DNA from: Ramlibacter sp.
Lineage (GTDB): Bacteria > Pseudomonadota > Gammaproteobacteria > Burkholderiales > Burkholderiaceae_C
DNA length: 64,000 nt
Direction: 5' to 3'
Assembly (NCBI GenBank): GCA_013815685.1
Contig: JACDFR010000004.1
Location: 80,640-144,639, forward strand
Shown here in pieces: positions 1 through 8,700 of the stretch (positions are counted from its first letter, which is position 1; the number at the start of each line of letters is the position of its first letter). The notes under the pieces are model-generated. The model had not been told where the DNA came from, made no database searches, and worked only from the letters and a program-made list of their open reading frames with translations. Both the position numbers and the translations under genes were made by a program.

Positions 1-1
1 G

Positions 2-91
2 TTGCTCTACGAAAACCCCGTGCTGGCCGATTTCGCGGATGCCGTTCAAGCCCTGGAGAATGACGCGAACAGCTCAAGGCGCGTTTCATGA
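2..91 (+). CDS. C-terminal tail of a carrier-domain (NRPS/PKS-type) protein, partial
   Basis: Only the last 29 codons lie in the window; the gene enters from the left. The residues LLYENPVLADFADAVQALE match the pattern at the end of peptidyl or acyl carrier domains (a hydrophobic pair, then ENP, then LADFA). The phosphopantetheine serine would lie outside the window. The stop codon overlaps the next ATG (ATGA, 88-91), so the downstream oxygenase is probably translationally coupled and in the same operon. The following thioesterase and oxygenases fit a nonribosomal peptide assembly line. Seen: reading frame and overlap. Inferred: carrier-domain identity from a short stretch. Confidence 0.6.
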   Translation: MLYENPVLADFADAVQALENDANSSRRVS

Positions 92-909
92 CCGCCGTGT
101 ACCAAGCCGAGGTTCATGCTTTCGACCGGCCGTCGCGGCACGCCCGGCTGTCCCTTGCCGAAGCAGCCTTGTTGATCCGTGACAGGCACGCGGCCGCGGT
201 ACTGCTGGACCTCGTCGATCCGGCCGAACTCGAAGGCTGGTGGAACGACAAGGCCTTTCCCGAAGTCACGCAGCACCAGAGCTTTCCGGGTGCGGGGAAG
301 TCCGGGCTTGCCATCGGGCCGACCCAGCGGCTGGTCAACGAGCAGCTGGTGCCGGGGCTGATCGACTACTTCTCTTACGGCGCCAGCTGCAATGCGGCGC
401 TGCGGCAAACGAATTTCGTGAAGCTTTGCGAGCGCGAGTTGAATGCCCGGTCCGTGCGGGTGGGTGAATGGGGCGAATTTCCATTGGTGTCCAAGCGCGA
501 GTACCAGCCTATCGAGGGCGGCGTCTACAGCGTCCCGCCGCATTGCGATGCCATTCACTTCGGGCGCGAGCCCGAACGCTGGCCCATCGCAGAGGGTTAC
601 GAGGAGGGCTTCGACCAGATATCCATCTTCTTGTCGGTCAGGGACTCAGAGAACGGTGCGAGGCTGGTGATGTGGGAATACCGCGCGGGCTCCCGGCCCG
701 AGCTCGATGAATTGATGAGCGAGTACGCGCGCAGCGGGCGCATTGAACGGCTGGAGGGCGTACCCAAGCTCGTTATCAAGGGCCACCCCGGGCAGCTGAA
801 CGTCCTGAATACGCGAGCTATGCACGCGGTGGAGCAGTGCAAGACTGTGCGGCAGACGCTGGGCTCCTTCGCTGTATGGCATGACGGCCAATGGGGGATG
901 TTTCACTGA
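88..909 (+). CDS. 2-oxoglutarate/Fe(II)-dependent oxygenase, NRPS-associated (copy 1)
   Basis: A 273-residue cytoplasmic protein with no signal peptide or membrane segment. It carries the facial triad of non-haem Fe(II)/2-oxoglutarate oxygenases: H152 and D154 in PHCD, and H246 in NTRAMHAVEQC. R255, in RQTLGSF, is placed to bind 2-oxoglutarate. Because the triad aspartate is kept, a hydroxylase, desaturase or similar activity is more likely than a halogenase. The protein is clearly paralogous to the one at 1067-1888. Its start overlaps the stop of the carrier protein. The likely role is tailoring of an amino acid or carrier-bound peptide; the substrate cannot be read from the sequence. Confidence 0.85.
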   Translation: MTAVYQAEVHAFDRPSRHARLSLAEAALLIRDRHAAAVLLDLVDPAELEGWWNDKAFPEVTQHQSFPGAGKSGLAIGPTQRLVNEQLVPGLIDYFSYGASCNAALRQTNFVKLCERELNARSVRVGEWGEFPLVSKREYQPIEGGVYSVPPHCDAIHFGREPERWPIAEGYEEGFDQISIFLSVRDSENGARLVMWEYRAGSRPELDELMSEYARSGRIERLEGVPKLVIKGHPGQLNVLNTRAMHAVEQCKTVRQTLGSFAVWHDGQWGMFH

Positions 910-1022
910 TGGACGCCACCGCGCAAGCCGCGCCCACGCGGTCCGGTATCCCGACCGCGCGAGTGGAGCATGAGCCGGCGCTTTTCGAGCGCCGTGTGGA
1001 CCCATCGCGAACTGGACAGTAG
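909..1022 (+). CDS. Possible 37-residue coupled small ORF
   Basis: An ATG overlaps the stop of the first oxygenase (TGATG, 907-911) and opens a 37-codon frame, rich in Arg and Pro, that ends at TAG 1020-1022. It fills most of the otherwise empty 157-base gap between the two oxygenase genes. No homology is recognised and no independent ribosome-binding site is visible. It could be a small coupled protein, the decayed start of a lost gene, or chance. Confidence 0.3.
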   Translation: MDATAQAAPTRSGIPTARVEHEPALFERRVDPSRTGQ

Positions 1023-1066
1023 GACCGCAAGCTTCCCCATCGAACCGAATCACCCAAGGAGAAATC

Positions 1067-1888
1067 GTGGAACAGCAATACCCAACGCAACTCATCCGAT
1101 TCGACGCGGACGTGCGCCGCGAGACGATGTCGCTCAAGGCGGTCATCGATGCCATCAAGGCCGATGAGGCCGAGGCGGCTGTTCTGGACATCACGTCCGC
1201 CCAAGAATCGCATGCCTGGTATGACGACGAAGGATTCACCAGTTCGCCGTTCACCAGGAACGCGCACCACTCGGGCACGGTGGCCACCGCCGTCACCATG
1301 GGACAGCTGCAACGCGAACAGAAGGAGCGCCTGGTGGCCAAGGCGGGCGAGTATTTCTCGATCGCAGCCAGGATCAATGACGATCTGCGCCGCACGAAAT
1401 ACGTCAGGTTGTTCGCCCAGGCCCTGGATGCCCGTCCGCTGACGATGGACGGGCTCTATCCGTATGAGTTCCTGATTGCCACGCGGCGCATCTACGATCC
1501 TCACGACGAACCCTTCAATTTCGCGCCGCATTGCGACGACATCACCTATGCGCGTGACTTGGACAACTGGCCGATGCGCCAGCAATACCCTAAACAGATG
1601 GGCACGTTCCTGACCACCCAATCCGCCGAAAACGACGCCGGCTTTGTGATGTGGGACTGCAGGCCCGCTTCGCGCGCCGTGCTGGACAGGATGCACGCCG
1701 AGTACAGGGAAGCCGGATCGATCGCGGAACTGGAGCGTTCGGCACGTTTTGTCATCCGGCCCAAGCAGGGGCAGTTGACGGTCTTCAAGAGCAAGAACAT
1801 ACATGCGATCGAGCGCTGCAGCTCGCGGCGCCTGACCGTGGGCATGTTCCTCGTGGAGCACAAGGACGGCTGGCGCTTTTTCGACTAG
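1067..1888 (+). CDS. 2-oxoglutarate/Fe(II)-dependent oxygenase, NRPS-associated (copy 2)
   Basis: A GTG start at 1067 is chosen because AAGGAG sits just upstream; the product is 273 residues, the same length as copy 1. The metal ligands are kept: H155 and D157 in APHCDD, and H246 in NIHAIERC; R254 or R255 follows. It aligns with copy 1 over its whole length, sharing for example a block of the form (F/V)MW(D/E) followed later by a PASR/AGSR-type motif, but it is well diverged. This points to an old duplication with separate substrates or separate positions on the same product. It lies in the NRPS-linked operon, 20 bases before the acetyltransferase. Confidence 0.85.
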   Translation: MEQQYPTQLIRFDADVRRETMSLKAVIDAIKADEAEAAVLDITSAQESHAWYDDEGFTSSPFTRNAHHSGTVATAVTMGQLQREQKERLVAKAGEYFSIAARINDDLRRTKYVRLFAQALDARPLTMDGLYPYEFLIATRRIYDPHDEPFNFAPHCDDITYARDLDNWPMRQQYPKQMGTFLTTQSAENDAGFVMWDCRPASRAVLDRMHAEYREAGSIAELERSARFVIRPKQGQLTVFKSKNIHAIERCSSRRLTVGMFLVEHKDGWRFFD

Positions 1889-1908
1889 GGCCCTGGGCGG
1901 GCGCCGAC

Positions 1909-2532
1909 ATGCACATCAACGATATTCAAGTGCGGGGCTTTTCCAGTAGCGACATCGCTGGATTCCTTGAATACTGGTACGACAGCGATCCCGCGTTCCT
2001 GAGGTCCCTGGGTGTCAATCCGGCGAAGCTGCCGCAACGAAAGAAGATGCGCGAGATGCTGGAACTGGATATGGAACGGCAGGGCCGGGATGGCAACAGG
2101 AACAGTGCCTTGCTGGCGATCGCCCTGCAGGGGACGACGGTTGGCGTTCACGAATTGACGCACCTGGCCCCGAGAACGGGTGGCAACGGCCTCAGCTTCG
2201 AGAGCGGCATCATGCACGCACACATCTGGCGGCCCGAAAATCGCGGACAGGGCATTGCCCTGGTTTCCTATGTGCGGGCAATGCAGGAATACTTCAGGCG
2301 CTTCGGGTTGGATGCCGTGCTGTTCGAATCTCCCATCCACAACCCGGCTGCCAACGGGGTCAAGTCGAAGCTGGGCATTGGCGCAAGTGGCGAAGGCCGC
2401 ATGCATTGGCCGCTGCTGGACGGACCGGTGCGAACTCTTCGGTATCGCGTGACACCCGGCGAGTTGCCGGCGATCGAGCAGCGAATGCGGCGTGCCTGGA
2501 CCGAACTCAGGCATCGCGTGGAGGAATGCTGA
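1909..2532 (+). CDS. GNAT-family N-acetyltransferase
   Basis: A 207-residue protein. The stretch IWRPENRGQGIAL is the acetyl-CoA pyrophosphate-binding motif A of GNAT enzymes (R/Q-x-x-G-x-G/A), followed by the usual helix and an NPAANGVKSKLGI block typical of the end of the fold. ATG 1909 is used; the frame is open further upstream but only inside the preceding gene. It lies between the oxygenases and the thioesterase, so acylation of an amine on the peptide or its precursor, or self-protection, is plausible. The acyl donor and acceptor are unknown. Confidence 0.8.
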   Translation: MHINDIQVRGFSSSDIAGFLEYWYDSDPAFLRSLGVNPAKLPQRKKMREMLELDMERQGRDGNRNSALLAIALQGTTVGVHELTHLAPRTGGNGLSFESGIMHAHIWRPENRGQGIALVSYVRAMQEYFRRFGLDAVLFESPIHNPAANGVKSKLGIGASGEGRMHWPLLDGPVRTLRYRVTPGELPAIEQRMRRAWTELRHRVEEC

Positions 2533-3299
2533 ATGAGCCTTCACGCCATCCGGCGGGCCCGCCCGTGAGCAGCGCCGGCGTCGCCATACTCGGCCCGGTG
2601 GAGCAGCCCGCGGCGCGGATCCTGTGTTTGCCACATGCCGGCGGCAGCGCCTCTGCATACAATCACTGGCACCGGCTGTTACCGCCCGATGTGGAGGCCT
2701 GCGCGATCGAGTTGCCTGGCCGAGGGTCGCGTTTCAAGGAGGTTGCGTTGCCCACGATGGCCGCGGTGGTCGAGCATGTGATGACTCTCATCGAACCGCT
2801 TGTCGGTGTGCGCTACGTGCTCTGGGGGCACAGCATGGGTGCTGTGATCGCCCTGGAACTGGCGCGTCGCTGGTGTGACAGGGGCCGGCCACCCCACGCG
2901 CTGGTGGTGGCCGGCTGCCGTGCTCCCTACCTGCCCGGGCGGCATGACAGGGCGTTGTCCGGCCTGCCGGATCAGGAACTGGTGCGCGAGTTGTCCTTGC
3001 TGGAAGGCGTGCCGCTCAAGATGCAGCAGGCGCCCGGTTTCATTGAAACCTTTCTGCCCATCATTCGCCGTGACTTGCGATGCCGCGAGCAATGGCGCGA
3101 CGATATGCGGCAGGTGGATGTGCCCATTCATGTGCTCGGCGGTCGTGACGACAAGGCTGTCTCACGCGCCGACATGGAGGCATGGAAGGCCTACACCGGC
3201 CGGCCGGTACAGGTTCATATGTTCGACGGCGGGCATTTTTTCGTCCGCGAAAGCCAGGAGCAGGTCATCCACTACCTGACGCAGGTACTGCGCCCGTAA
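2526..3299 (+). CDS. Type II thioesterase (NRPS/PKS editing enzyme)
   Basis: A 257-residue alpha/beta-hydrolase of the GrsT/TEII family. It starts with the family's LCLPHAGGSASAYNHW oxyanion region, has the nucleophile elbow GHSMGA, then GGRDDKAV (acid region) and GGHFFV (catalytic His). Such enzymes clear misprimed or stalled acyl groups from carrier domains. ATG 2526 has GGAGGA at a good distance and overlaps the acetyltransferase stop by seven bases. An internal GTG near 2565 is a weaker alternative. It is strong support for a nonribosomal peptide synthetase locus extending off the left edge. Confidence 0.92.
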   Translation: MLNEPSRHPAGPPVSSAGVAILGPVEQPAARILCLPHAGGSASAYNHWHRLLPPDVEACAIELPGRGSRFKEVALPTMAAVVEHVMTLIEPLVGVRYVLWGHSMGAVIALELARRWCDRGRPPHALVVAGCRAPYLPGRHDRALSGLPDQELVRELSLLEGVPLKMQQAPGFIETFLPIIRRDLRCREQWRDDMRQVDVPIHVLGGRDDKAVSRADMEAWKAYTGRPVQVHMFDGGHFFVRESQEQVIHYLTQVLRP

Positions 3300-3339
3300 A
3301 TGAAGCGGCGGTCTTCACTTCAGTAACCAATTGGGCGCC

Positions 3340-3933
3340 ATGAGCACGATGTTGCCGCTTCTTCTCTTCGTGACCATCACCACGCTCTCGCCAGGGGGGG
3401 CCACGGCGCTGGCCACGGCGTCGGGCGCGCAGTTCGGGTTTCGCCGCAGCATACCGTTGATCGTCGGCATTGCGCTCGGGCTGGCATCGCTGGCGGCGGC
3501 CGCCGCCGCCGGCCTGGCGGGCCTGTTTCTGGCGCTGCCTTCTTTTCAGATTATCTTGAAGGGCGTGGGCTCTGCCTACCTTTTATGGCTGGCGTGGAAA
3601 ATTGCTCGCAGCGGGCGGCCGGACCTCGAGTCCAGGAAAGAGAAACCCATCACCTTCATGTCCGGCGTGATGTTGCTCTGGCTCAACCCAAAGGGGTGGA
3701 CCATGACGCTGGGCGCCGCCGCATCGTTTGCGGCGCTTGCCGCCAATCCGGCGGAGCTGGCGGCCCTGCTCGGCGCCTCCTTTGGCATTTCCGCAGTGCT
3801 GTCGCTGTCGCTGTGGTGTGCCGCAGGGCTCATGCTGGCACGGATGCTGCGCACCGATTTGCACTGGCGGGTGACAAATGCGGTCCTCGGGCTGTTGCTG
3901 GTCGCCTCCATCATTCCCATCTGGCTGGAGTGA
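3340..3933 (+). CDS. LysE/RhtB-family exporter
   Basis: An integral inner-membrane protein of about 197 residues with some six hydrophobic segments. It has the family signature SPGGATALATASGAQFGFR near the N-terminus and WLNPKGW in the middle. LysE/RhtB proteins export amino acids and small amino-acid derivatives. ATG 3340 is preferred over TTG 3331. It follows the thioesterase by about 40 bases on the same strand. Export of the cluster's product, of a precursor, or of an unrelated amino acid are all possible. Confidence 0.85.
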   Translation: MSTMLPLLLFVTITTLSPGGATALATASGAQFGFRRSIPLIVGIALGLASLAAAAAAGLAGLFLALPSFQIILKGVGSAYLLWLAWKIARSGRPDLESRKEKPITFMSGVMLLWLNPKGWTMTLGAAASFAALAANPAELAALLGASFGISAVLSLSLWCAAGLMLARMLRTDLHWRVTNAVLGLLLVASIIPIWLE

Positions 3934-3988
3934 GGGGCGCTGCCTGCCGCCGCAGGCGCTGTCCGGCGTTGCCCTAGAATTCCGCCGG

Positions 3989-4726
3989 ATGCCTTTTCTC
4001 CGATCGGTGGTTCATGCGCTCTGGATGCTGGTGACCGTGGTGCCCTGGGGCATCTACATGGTCACGGCTTCGCTTTGGTCCAATGGCACCCAGATGTGGT
4101 GGATGGCGAAACGCTGGCTGAGCTGGGCCATGGGCGATATCGGACGTGCGATCCTGGGGATCGAGGTGCGTGTCACGGGCTACGATCACCTGCCGACCGG
4201 GGAGACGAGCCCGGCGATCCTCCTGGTCAAACACCAGTCCACTCTGGAGACGTTCCTGATCCCCACGCTCATGCCCCATCCCCTGGCGTTCGTTTTCAAG
4301 CGGGAGCTGATATTCGTGCCATTTTTCGGATGGGCCATGGGACGCATGGACATGATCCACATCGACCGGCGGCTGCGCGCGAAAGCCTTCAACAAGGTCG
4401 TGGCACAAGGCAAGCGATTGCTGGCCAAGGGTATCTGGGTGATCATGTTCCCCGAGGGCACGCGCATTCCGCGGGGGCAGAAGGGCACCTACAAGAATGG
4501 CGGCACGCGGCTGGCCATCGAAACCGGCGCACCGGTCATACCGATCGCCGTCACGTCCGGGAAGGTCTGGCCCCGCAAATCCTTCATAAAGCGGCCGGGG
4601 ATCGTCGACGTGTCCATCGGCAAACCGATCCCGAGCCATGGCCGCGAGCCCGACGAATTGATGCGTGAAGTCGAGGCCTGGATCGAAGCCGAGATGCGCC
4701 GGCTGGACCCCGACGCTTACAAATAA
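3989..4726 (+). CDS. plsC: 1-acyl-sn-glycerol-3-phosphate acyltransferase
   Basis: A 245-residue membrane-associated acyltransferase converting lysophosphatidic acid to phosphatidic acid. The N-terminal hydrophobic helix (residues about 5-28) is followed by the catalytic KHQSTLET block (H-x4-E in place of the usual H-x4-D), the KRELIFVPFFGWAMG block, FPEGTRIPRG and a VIPIAVTSG stretch, in the normal order. The next gene is a YgjP-like metallopeptidase, a common neighbour in related genomes (known from the group, not shown here). Confidence 0.93.
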   Translation: MPFLRSVVHALWMLVTVVPWGIYMVTASLWSNGTQMWWMAKRWLSWAMGDIGRAILGIEVRVTGYDHLPTGETSPAILLVKHQSTLETFLIPTLMPHPLAFVFKRELIFVPFFGWAMGRMDMIHIDRRLRAKAFNKVVAQGKRLLAKGIWVIMFPEGTRIPRGQKGTYKNGGTRLAIETGAPVIPIAVTSGKVWPRKSFIKRPGIVDVSIGKPIPSHGREPDELMREVEAWIEAEMRRLDPDAYK

Positions 4727-4787
4727 GCGCCGCGACGCCCCGATTGCGCCACTGCGCGGCGTGGCGCAGCCGCTAAACTCACGCCCC

Positions 4788-5726
4788 ATGCATCGGCTGC
4801 TGCAGCTCACTCTCGATTTCTTCGATTCCACGCCCGCCGCTTCCGGCACGCCCGAGGAGCCCCGGGGACCCGCCGTCCGCAAGCCCAGGGTGACGGGCGC
4901 GGCCCGGCCGCCCGCCATTTCGCAGCGCACCGAGCTGCTCGATCAGGTACTGATCCCCGCCGCCTTCCGCCACCCCCGCGCCAATCGGGAAGCGGTCCTG
5001 GGCGATTCGGTCGTCGCGTTCGAATTCCGGCGGGCCAAGCGCCGCAACATCGGCTTCATGGTCGGCCCCGAGGGACTGACGGTGAGTGCGCCCAAATGGG
5101 TGCCGTTCTACGAAGTCGACGCCGCCGTCAGGATCAAATCGCCATGGATCCTCAAGAAGCTTGGTGACGCGCATGAGCGCCAGCGCCGCATCGAGTCGGC
5201 ACGCATCGAGTGGCGGGACGGCGCCACCTTTCCCTTTCTCGGCGAGCAGGTGATCGTGGTGCTGGACCCGCGCCACGCCTTCGAGGCGGTGGGCGCGGTG
5301 CTGAACACCGCCGGCGAAGCCCTGCCCGGCATGCCGCGCCACACCTTGCACGTGGGGCTGCCGAACAAGGCCGATTCGTCGCAGATCCGCGACAGCGTGC
5401 AGGCCTGGCTGATGCGGCAGGCCAAGCGGTTGTTCGCCGAGCGGCTCGATCACTACGCGCCGCAGCTTGGCGTGCAATGGCGCAAGCTCGTCCTCAGCAA
5501 TGCCGGCACCCGCTGGGGTACCGCCCATTCGGACGGCCTGATCCGCCTGAACTGGCGCTTGATCCACTTCGGCCTGCCCGTCATCGACTATGTCGTGGCT
5601 CACGAACTGAGCCATCTGCGGGTGATGGACCACAGCCCGCGCTTCTGGGATACCGTGCGCACCGTGGTTCCGGATTACGCGCAGCTGCGCGGGCAGCTCA
5701 AGGAGCAGGCACTGCCGCCCTGGTAG
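4788..5726 (+). CDS. YgjP-like (DUF45, SprT-type) zinc metallopeptidase
   Basis: A 312-residue protein. The C-terminal half is the YgjP/DUF45 domain: AHELSHLRVMDHSPRFW holds the HExxH zinc site and the third ligand histidine, preceded by the family's LVLSNAGTRWGTAHSDGLI region. The first 80 or so residues are Pro- and Ala-rich and look disordered. The family is widely conserved, sometimes called M48-type hydrolase; its in vivo substrate is not established. ATG 4788 is the first start after the upstream stop with a sensible context. Confidence 0.88.
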   Translation: MHRLLQLTLDFFDSTPAASGTPEEPRGPAVRKPRVTGAARPPAISQRTELLDQVLIPAAFRHPRANREAVLGDSVVAFEFRRAKRRNIGFMVGPEGLTVSAPKWVPFYEVDAAVRIKSPWILKKLGDAHERQRRIESARIEWRDGATFPFLGEQVIVVLDPRHAFEAVGAVLNTAGEALPGMPRHTLHVGLPNKADSSQIRDSVQAWLMRQAKRLFAERLDHYAPQLGVQWRKLVLSNAGTRWGTAHSDGLIRLNWRLIHFGLPVIDYVVAHELSHLRVMDHSPRFWDTVRTVVPDYAQLRGQLKEQALPPW

Positions 5727-5793
5727 GCACATCCGCGGTCGCACCGTACGCGTACACTGACTCATTGCCACAGCGACAAGGGGGTTGAGGCCT

Positions 5794-8700
5794 ATGCAGC
5801 GCAGCTTGAGTCTGCAGGGGCGCCTCGGCTTGCTGGTTGTGGCGGCAATCCTTCCCCTGGCCGCCGTTTCGGTGTGGTTCGCCATCGGCACCACGGAGGA
5901 TGCAACCGGCGATGCCCATTCGCAGCTGAAGTTCTCGGCGTCGCTGGTGGCCGCCCACCAGGATCGCACGGTGGAAGCGGTCCAGCAGCTCCTGGCCGCG
6001 ATTGCGACGATGCCGGGTTTGCGCGGCACCGACGTGCCGCGCTGCGCCGCCTATTTCGAAGGCCTGCGCGCGCTTTATCCGGTGTATTCGAACATCGGCA
6101 TCCTGGACCTGGAAGGCCGTTCCGTATGCCATGCCAACCATCGCAGCGGCAGCTTTGCCGCGGGCGATCGCGCCTACGTTCAGCGCGCGCTGTCCGAGCG
6201 GCGGCTGGTGATGGGCGAGGCTCTGACGGGGCGCTCGTCGGGCCGGTGGGCCATCCCTTTCGCCCAGCCCATTGTCGAAGGTGATGCTGTGGTGGCCGTG
6301 GCTTTCGCGTCACTGGACCTCGGGCGCGCAGCCGAGGCCCTGGCCGGGATCGATCTGCCGCAGGGCGCCAGCGTCCTGGTGACGGACCGGCGCGGCCGGG
6401 TGCTGATGGAGCATCCGCGCAGCGCTGCACAGCCCCTCCAGTCGGCGGCACCGGCGCCGGCGTTGAGCGGCGTGGGCGAGTTTCGCGATGGCGCCGGGGT
6501 CCTGCGGATTTTCGGTTCGGCCGCCAGCCGCCAGGTTGGGGGCGAGGGGTTCGTCGCCGTCGTGGCGATGGACCGGGCCCATATCACCCGGCTGTCCTCG
6601 GCCAAGCTACGCAATGAATTGCTGATGCTCGCCATCACGCTGCTGTCCGGCGTCGCGGCGGCCTGGTGGATCGGCGGGCGCGCGATCGTCAAACCGGCCA
6701 GGAATGTCCTGGGCGCCGTACGGCGCCTGGAGCAGGGCCGCCTGGATGCGCGCGTGCCGCTGCAGGCCGGAGCGGACCGCGGTGAATTTTCGCGAATCGG
6801 CGCGGCCTTCAATCTGATGGCCGAGTCCCTGCAGTTGCGCCGGATCGACCTGGAGGCGGAATTGGGCCGCAGCCGCGCCGCCTACGCCGCGCTCGACCTC
6901 GTGCTCAACAGCATGCAGGAGGCCCTGGTCGCCGTCACGGCCGGCGGCCAGTTCCTGATGTTCAACGATGCGGCCGCGCGCCTGCTTCCGTTGAACGATC
7001 CGACACTCATGCCGCAGCAGTGGGCGAGGCATTTCGGCTTCTTCGAGGCGGACGGCATCACGCCGTGCCGCAGCGAGGACCTGCCGCTGGTGCGTTCCGC
7101 CTTTGGCGAAAGCGGGCGCGGGCAATTGGTCGTGCGCAACGCGCTCGTGCCGCAGGGCCGCCTGTTGCAATGCAGCTGGCAGCCGATCCGCGGCGAAGAT
7201 GGCCTGAGCGGCGGACTGATCGTATTCACCGACGTGACCGAACTTCAGCGCTTGCAGGCCGAGCAATCCGCTCAATTCGAACAATTGCGGGAGACGCAGC
7301 GCAAGCTGGTCGAAGCCCAGCGTATCGGGCGCGTGGGCAATTGGGAGCTTGACTTGCGCAGCGGCCGGCTGTGGTGGTCGGACCAGGTGTATGAGCTGTT
7401 CGGCGTCACCCGCGAGCAATTCGTGCCCACCGTCAATGGCTTCGAACAATGGGTGCATGCGCAGGACCGGCCCCTGCTCAAGCCGGCGCGCGACTCCGCC
7501 CTTCGCGACGGCAAGGTCACTCACCTGGAGTATCGGGTGGTGAAACCGGACGGCGACACGGCCTGGATGCAGGAAATCGCGGAAGCGCGCCGCAACGACC
7601 AGGGGGAGCCGGTCTGGTTCGGCGGCGTGGTGCAGGACATCACCAGCCGCAAGAAAGATGAACGAGCCCTCCTGGAAAGCGAGCGTGAGCTGCACGACTA
7701 CACCTTGATGCTGCAGCGCGCGGCGGAGGCTGCACAGGCGATCACCTCGCATCCGGCTCTCGAAGAAACCCTGCAAGAGGTCGCGGATCAGGCGCGCAAG
7801 GTGATGGGCACGCGCCTTGCGGCCGTCAGCCTGCGAGATCAAAGGGGAGCAGGTGCGACCATGCACCGCTTCAGCGGCGAGCAGGACGTCGCAGCGCGCG
7901 GGAGGGAGTTGGCGGTGGGGCTGCTGAACCGGGGCGGGCAGGAAATCGGCCTGCTCACGTTGACGGGCAAGCTGGCGGGCGAATTCACCCAGCGCGACGA
8001 GTACGTGGTGCTGGAATTGGCCCAGCTGGCTTCCATCGCCATCGACAACGCCGGGCTGTTCACCGAGATCCGCGAGCTCAACGCCGGCCTGGAGGCGCGC
8101 ATCGCCGAGCGAACCGCCGAGCTCACCCGCCAGGAACTGCTGTACCGTACCTTGGCGGAGCAGGCGCCCGAGGTGGTGTGGAACACCGATGCCGATGGCC
8201 GGGCCACCTTTCTCAATCGCGCCTGGTATGAGCTCGTGGGCGGGGAACCTGGGGAATGGCTCGGCGAAGGCTGGATTGCGCGGGTGCATCCGGACGACCT
8301 GGCCGAGGTGCGGCGAAACTGGTCGAATTCGCGCTACAGCCTGGCCGACTACAGCGGCACCCGCCGCATCCAGGCCAAGGACGGCCGTTATCACACGATG
8401 TCCTACAAGGGGTCGCCGGTGCTGGACAGCGAAGGAAAGGTGGCGTTCTGGGTCGGTATCGATGCCGACATCACGGAGTTCAAGGCCATCGAGCAGGCAC
8501 TGCGCAGTTCGAATCAGGAACTCGAGGCGTTCTCGTACTCCGTCTCGCACGACCTGCGCGCCCCGTTGGGGGCGATCGGCGGCTTCAGCCGCGCCCTCGA
8601 ACTCAAGCTCGAGGGCCACACCGATGAGCGGGCACGCCATTACGTGGCGCGCATCCAGGCCGGTGTCGAGAAGATGGAGCAGCTGATCGAATCGCTGTTG

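Noticed and set aside
46..558. Long minus-strand frame opposite the first oxygenase
   Set aside because: It mirrors the codon periodicity of a high-GC gene and has no recognisable motif; the plus-strand protein has a full catalytic triad.
88..1888. Non-haem iron halogenases
   Set aside because: Both proteins keep the HxD aspartate, which such halogenases replace with a small residue.
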